In this document: piece after piece, positions 6,291 to 9,604 of the stretch | Numbering within the stretch: the stretch's first letter is position 1 | Layout of the letters: every line of letters starts with the position of its first letter | Program-made: the position numbers and the translations under genes | Origin: Gemmatimonadota bacterium | GTDB lineage: Bacteria > Gemmatimonadota > Gemmatimonadetes > Gemmatimonadales > GWC2-71-9 | DNA length: 9,604 bases | Reading direction: 5' to 3' | NCBI GenBank assembly: GCA_016880225.1 | Contig: JAEHDT010000034.1 | Location: forward strand, 1-9,604 | The notes under the pieces: generated by a model | Told to the model about the DNA's origin: nothing | Database searches by the model: none | What the model saw: only the letters and a program-made list of their open reading frames with translations

Positions 6291-7563
6291 GCGCGCCCGC
6301 CACCGCCGCCCGGGCCGGCGCGGCGTACAGGGGGAACTGCTCCGCGAGCGCGCGCACTTCGGCCTTCACGCGCCCGATAGTCGCCTCGTCCTTCTTCGTA
6401 AGCACCGTGTCGATGAACTCCGCGACCTTGAGCATCTCGGCTTCGGTGAAGCCGCGGGTGGTGACCGCCGGCGTGCCGATGCGCACGCCGCTCGTCACGA
6501 ACGCCTTCTGAGGATCGCCGGGGATGGTGTTCTTGTTGACGGTGATCCCCGCCCGGTCGAGCAGCTCCTGCGCCTCCTTGCCGGTGACGTTCTTGGGCCG
6601 CAAGTCCACGAGCATCAGGTGCGTATCGGTCCCGCCGGAGACGATGGCGTAGCCGCGCTCGACCAGCGCGGCGGCGAGCGCCTGCGCGTTCAGCACCACT
6701 TGCTGCGCGTACGCCTTGAACGCGGGGTCGAGCGCTTCGCCCAGGGCCACGGCCTTCGCGGCGATCACGTGCTCGAGCGGGCCGCCCTGCAGCCCCGGGA
6801 AGACCTGCTTGTCGATGTCCTTCCCGAAGGCCTCCTGGGAGAGGATCAGCCCGCCGCGCGGGCCGCGCAGCGTCTTGTGCGTGGTGGTTGTGACGATCTG
6901 CGCGTGCGGCACCGGCGAGGGGTGGATGCCCGCCGCCACGAGCCCGGCGAAGTGCGCCATGTCGACGATGAAGATCGCGCCGACCTCGTCGGCGATGGCC
7001 CGCAGGGCCGCGAAGTCGATGATGCGCGCGTAGGCCGAGCCGCCGCCGATCAGGATGCGCGGCCGCTCGCGCCGGGCGACCTCGCGCACCTGGTCGTAGT
7101 CGATCCGGCCCGTGTCCTCGCGGACGCCGTAATGGGTCGCCCGGAACAGCGTCCCCGAGAAATTCACGGGGGCGCCGTGCGTGAGGTGGCCGCCGTGCGG
7201 CAGCGCCAGCCCGAGCAGCGTGTCGCCCGGCTTCGCCACCGCGAGGTAGGCCGCCATGTTCGCCTGCGCCCCCGAGTGCGGCTGCACGTTGACGTGCTCG
7301 GCCTTGAACAGCGCCTTGGCGCGGTCGATCGCCAGCTGCTCGACCTCGTCCACCACCTCGCAGCCGCCGTAATAGCGCTTCTTGGGCAGCCCCTCGGCGT
7401 ACTTGTTGGTGAGCGCCGTGCCCATCGCCTCCATCACGGCGATGCTCGTGAAGTTCTCGCTCGCGATCAGCTCGAGCCCGTGCTCCTGCCGCTCCACCTC
7501 TCGGCGGATCAGCTGGAAGATCGTCGGATCCGCTTTGGCGAGCGGCGCGCGCCGGTCGATCAC
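6280..7563 (-). CDS. glyA: Serine hydroxymethyltransferase
   Basis: This PLP enzyme interconverts serine and glycine while charging tetrahydrofolate with a one-carbon unit (5,10-methylene-THF), and is the main source of C1 units for purine, thymidylate and methionine synthesis. At 427 residues it has normal family length. Diagnostic segments are LELIASENFTS (30-40), NKYAEGLPKKRYYGG (53-67), NVQPHSGAQAN (92-102), VDMAHFAGLVAAG (200-212) and TTTTHKTLRGPRGG (225-238) with PLP lysine K230. VTSGVRIGTPAVTTRG (356-371) carries the carboxylate-binding arginine. The GTG at 7563 shares GTGA with the rpiB stop. The longer open frame to 7797 is shadow sequence over rpiB and is rejected. rpiB-glyA adjacency is recurrent in bacteria, so this pair is probably conserved. 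Confidence 0.97.
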   Translation of the reverse strand: MIDRRAPLAKADPTIFQLIRREVERQEHGLELIASENFTSIAVMEAMGTALTNKYAEGLPKKRYYGGCEVVDEVEQLAIDRAKALFKAEHVNVQPHSGAQANMAAYLAVAKPGDTLLGLALPHGGHLTHGAPVNFSGTLFRATHYGVREDTGRIDYDQVREVARRERPRILIGGGSAYARIIDFAALRAIADEVGAIFIVDMAHFAGLVAAGIHPSPVPHAQIVTTTTHKTLRGPRGGLILSQEAFGKDIDKQVFPGLQGGPLEHVIAAKAVALGEALDPAFKAYAQQVVLNAQALAAALVERGYAIVSGGTDTHLMLVDLRPKNVTGKEAQELLDRAGITVNKNTIPGDPQKAFVTSGVRIGTPAVTTRGFTEAEMLKVAEFIDTVLTKKDEATIGRVKAEVRALAEQFPLYAAPARAAVAGARGR

Positions 7564-7997
7564 GCGTCGATCTTGGCGACGCGCCGCTCGTGGCGCCCGC
7601 CCTCGAACGCGGTGTCCAACCACTTGTGCAGGATGTCCAACCCTTCCTCCTCGCTCACGAATCGGGCCGGCAGCACCAGCACGTTCGCGTCGTTGTGCTT
7701 GCGCGCCAGCTCCGCCACTTCCGGGCTCCACACCAGCGCCGCCCGCACGTGCGGGAACCGGTTGGCCACGTACGACATGCCGAGCCCCGTCCCGCACGTC
7801 AGCACCCCGCGCCGCGCCTTTCCCGTGCTCACGGCCTGGGCCACCGGCCGGCCGTAGTCGGGAAAGTCGTCGGCCGCATCGAGCGTCTTCGGACCCACGT
7901 CCACCGGCTCGTATCCCAGGCGCCGGAGCTCGTCCACCAGCCGCTGCTTGAGCTGGAAGCCCGCGTGATCCGCGCCGACGTATATCTGCTCAGACAA
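7560..7997 (-). CDS. rpiB: Ribose-5-phosphate isomerase B
   Basis: RpiB interconverts ribose-5-phosphate and ribulose-5-phosphate in the non-oxidative pentose phosphate pathway. The 145 residues match the RpiB/LacAB family: GADHAGFQLK (8-17, equivalent of S/G-D-H-A-G-F), the CGTGLGMS loop (68-75) with C68 as the expected catalytic base, an N-R-F-x-x-V-R-A-A segment (79-87), and KHNDANVLVLPAR (100-112) with H101 and D103 at the active site. The start appears to be TTG at 7997; there is no in-frame ATG or GTG before the conserved VGADHAG, and TTG gives the usual short N-terminus. It overlaps the leucine dehydrogenase stop by eight bases. An AAGG lies about 12 bases upstream, so initiation probably depends on coupling. 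LacA/LacB-type galactose-6-phosphate isomerase is unlikely, since the active-site loop and the glyA neighbour favour RpiB. Confidence 0.95.
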   Translation of the reverse strand: MSEQIYVGADHAGFQLKQRLVDELRRLGYEPVDVGPKTLDAADDFPDYGRPVAQAVSTGKARRGVLTCGTGLGMSYVANRFPHVRAALVWSPEVAELARKHNDANVLVLPARFVSEEEGLDILHKWLDTAFEGGRHERRVAKIDA

Positions 7998-9150
7998 AGT
8001 TGCGTCGCACCTTGGCGACGGCGGCGATGCGCTGCTCCGCCAGCCGATCCGCCGCTCGGTAGCTGGGAATCCCCTCCTCCCGCGCTATCTCGAACACGCG
8101 CAGGATGGTGTCGTAGATCTCCCCCGCCTTCGACCGCGCCCGCTCGGGCGCCCAGCCGTGCAACTCCGCGTTCACGTTGATCAGGCCGCCGCCGTTGATC
8201 ACGTAATCGGGGGCGTAGGTGATCTGGCGCTGCTCCAGGAGATCACCGTGCCGGTCCTCCGCCAGCTGATTATTCGCCGCTCCCGCCACGATCTCCACCG
8301 CGAGCCGGCTCAGGGTGGCGTCGTTGATCACCGCCCCGAGCGCGCACGGCGCGAAGATGTCCGCCCGCACGCCGTAGATGTCGTCGGCGCCGACCGCCGT
8401 CGCCCCGCACTCCTCCACCACCCGCTTCACGCGCTGCGGGTCGATGTCGGTGCACGTGATGCTGGCGCCCTCGGCGCTGAGGAGCCTCGCCAGATGATAG
8501 CCTACGGACCCGCATCCCTGCAAAGCGACGTGCTTCCCCGTGAGGCTGTCCGACCCGTAGCGGTAGCGGGCACATGCCTTTATGCCCCGGTACACGCCGT
8601 AGGCGGTGACCGGCGAGGGATCGCCCGACTTGCCGATCAGACCGGTGACGTGATTGGTCTCGGCCTTGATGTATTCCATGTCGGCGGTGCTGGTGCCGAC
8701 GTCCTCGGCGGTGATGTAGCGCCCTTTGAGCGACTCGACGTGGCGCCCGTGCGCCCGGAACAGCGCTTCCCGCCGCGTGGTCCGGTGGTCGCCGATGATG
8801 ACGCTTTTGCCGCCGCCCAGATTGAGCCCCGCCACCGCCGCCTTGTACGTCATGCCGCGCGCCAGGCGGAGGCTGTCGATCAGGGCTTCCTGGTCGCTCG
8901 CGTAGTGCCAGAAGCGCGTGCCCCCCAGGGCCGGACCGAGCACCGTGGAGTGAATAGCGATGATGCCGCGATAGCCGGTCGAGGGATCGTAATAGAGGCT
9001 GACCTGCTCGTGCTCGTGCTGGGCCAGCAGGGTGAAGAGGTCGAAACCGCCGCGCTCCCCGGGCTCGCGCCCGGAGTCAGTGCCCGGCCGGGGCGCCGGG
9101 ATAGAGGCCGCGGGCGACGACGAGCCGCTGGACTTCGCTGGTGCCTTCAT
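7990..9150 (-). CDS. bcd: Leucine dehydrogenase (Glu/Leu/Phe/Val dehydrogenase family)
   Basis: This NAD-dependent enzyme oxidatively deaminates leucine, isoleucine and valine to branched 2-oxo acids, or runs in reverse. The core matches Bacillus-type LeuDH closely: IIAIHSTVLGPALGGTR, LARGMTYK with K103, GLNLGGGKSVIIGD with catalytic K115, RYITAEDVGTS, GDPSPVTAYGVYRG, the Rossmann motif GCGSVG (212-217) followed by D235, FAPCALGA, VAGAANNQL and YAPDYVINGGGLINV. Phe or Val specificity cannot be excluded by eye. The start is uncertain. The family normally begins near FDLFTLLAQHEHEQ, but no ATG, GTG or TTG lies there. The nearest upstream in-frame ATG is 9150 (386 aa), and another is at 9171 (393 aa). 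Either adds a Ser/Pro/Ala-rich leader of about 35 residues or more and overlaps the acyl-CoA dehydrogenase end by 74 bases or more. Product 2-oxo acids lead to acyl-CoAs, linking it to that gene. Confidence 0.93.
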   Translation of the reverse strand: MKAPAKSSGSSSPAASIPAPRPGTDSGREPGERGGFDLFTLLAQHEHEQVSLYYDPSTGYRGIIAIHSTVLGPALGGTRFWHYASDQEALIDSLRLARGMTYKAAVAGLNLGGGKSVIIGDHRTTRREALFRAHGRHVESLKGRYITAEDVGTSTADMEYIKAETNHVTGLIGKSGDPSPVTAYGVYRGIKACARYRYGSDSLTGKHVALQGCGSVGYHLARLLSAEGASITCTDIDPQRVKRVVEECGATAVGADDIYGVRADIFAPCALGAVINDATLSRLAVEIVAGAANNQLAEDRHGDLLEQRQITYAPDYVINGGGLINVNAELHGWAPERARSKAGEIYDTILRVFEIAREEGIPSYRAADRLAEQRIAAVAKVRRNFV

Positions 9151-9604
9151 AGATCTCGGTGACCTTGGCATCCCGGAACAACTTCTCCACGGGGAAATCG
9201 CGCATGTAGCCGTACCCGCCGAACAGCTGCACGGCTTGAGTCGTCACCCACATCGCGGTCTCGGAGGCGAACAGCTTGGCCATGCTGGCCGGCACCGTAA
9301 TGGGCTCGCCCCGGTCGCGGCGCGCCGCCGCACCGTGCGCCAGCGCGCGCGCCGCCTCCACCCGCGTCGCCATGTCGGCCAGCTTGAACTGCACGCCCTC
9401 GAACTCCCGCAGCGCCCGCCCGAACTGCCTGCGCTCGGCGCAGTACGCCACCGCGTGCTCCAGCGCCCGGCGCGCGATCCCGACCGCCTGCGCCGCGATG
9501 CCGAGCCGCCCAGCGTCGAGCGCCTCCATCGCATGGCCGAACCCCGCGCCTTCTTCGCCCAACAGGTGGTCGGCCGGCAGGCGCACGTCCTCGAGCGCCA
9601 GCGC
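9077..9604 (-). CDS. Acyl-CoA dehydrogenase, C-terminal part (runs off right edge)
   Basis: This FAD enzyme introduces the alpha-beta double bond into acyl-CoAs during fatty acid or branched-chain amino acid breakdown and passes electrons to ETF. The 175 visible residues are the C-terminal helical domain. The frame enters from the edge as ALALEDVRLPADHLLGEEG, the usual linker after the middle beta domain. Then come the helix GRLGIAAQAVGIARRAL, the RRQFGRALREFEGVQFKLADM block, QLFGGYGYMRDFPVEKLFRDAK and IYEGTSEVQRLVVAR. The glutamate in YEGT (visible residue 153) is at the catalytic-base position of medium- and short-chain dehydrogenases. The catalytic-domain N-terminus lies outside the window. 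Chain-length specificity cannot be read here. Its TGA at 9079 falls inside the leucine dehydrogenase frame, and the pair fits a branched-chain amino acid or acyl-CoA catabolic unit. Confidence 0.95.
   Translation of the reverse strand, partial: ALALEDVRLPADHLLGEEGAGFGHAMEALDAGRLGIAAQAVGIARRALEHAVAYCAERRQFGRALREFEGVQFKLADMATRVEAARALAHGAAARRDRGEPITVPASMAKLFASETAMWVTTQAVQLFGGYGYMRDFPVEKLFRDAKVTEIYEGTSEVQRLVVARGLYPGAPAGH

Noticed and set aside
3498..6380. 960-codon plus-strand open frame
   Set aside because: Opposite to lon, hsp20 and the glyA end, whose motifs are unmistakable; no recognisable domain in the antisense translation.
7564..7797. N-terminal extension of the glyA frame
   Set aside because: Shadow of rpiB; the GTG at 7563 gives a normal-length 427-residue enzyme.
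6235..7857. 540-codon plus-strand open frame
   Set aside because: Antisense to glyA and rpiB, with no family signature; another effect of GC-rich codon bias.
1..9604. CRISPR array, insertion sequence, tRNA, rRNA, riboswitch or rho-independent terminator
   Set aside because: I looked for repeats, transposase motifs, cloverleaf-like sequence, the THI-box or glycine leader elements and hairpin plus T-run patterns; nothing convincing was found, and there is almost no non-coding space.

Overview
This is a GC-rich bacterial chromosomal window. Every gene I can support lies on the minus strand, so transcription runs from the right edge (9604) to the left edge (1). Dense coding, many GTG/TTG starts, a Minf_1886-family protein and a Bacillus-type leucine dehydrogenase would fit an uncultured Gemmatimonadota-like or related soil or sediment lineage. 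That placement is inference only, because no marker gene such as rRNA is present.

Layout in order of transcription: (1) acyl-CoA dehydrogenase, C-terminal 175 residues (9604-9077); (2) leucine dehydrogenase (about 9150-7990); (3) ribose-5-phosphate isomerase B, rpiB (7997-7560); (4) serine hydroxymethyltransferase, glyA (7563-6280); (5) Hsp20 small heat-shock protein (6290-5826); (6) ATP-dependent protease Lon (5825-3441); (7) Minf_1886-family protein of unknown function (3444-3058); (8) 65-residue four-cysteine zinc-ribbon protein (3026-2829); (9) MEMO1/AmmeMemoRadiSam-B family protein (2817-1993); (10) bifunctional NAD(P)HX epimerase/dehydratase, nnrD (1996-473); (11) thiamine-monophosphate kinase, thiL, N-terminal 158 residues (476-1).

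The genes form one tightly packed array. Junctions are 4-base ATGA or GTGA overlaps at rpiB/glyA, lon/Minf_1886, MEMO/nnrD and nnrD/thiL. Overlaps are longer at ACAD/LeuDH, LeuDH/rpiB and glyA/hsp20, and hsp20 abuts lon directly (TAG then ATG). The largest gap is only 31 bases (3027-3057). I see no terminator or obvious promoter, so a single long polycistronic unit with translational coupling is the simplest reading.

The contents are mainly housekeeping: branched-chain amino acid and acyl-CoA catabolism, pentose-phosphate and one-carbon metabolism, protein quality control (Hsp20 + Lon), repair of damaged nicotinamide cofactors (NnrD) and thiamine diphosphate synthesis (ThiL). The least understood part is the trio between lon and nnrD: Minf_1886, the zinc ribbon and MEMO. 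I see no mobile element, CRISPR array, tRNA or rRNA, and no clear evidence for a new defence or biosynthetic system.
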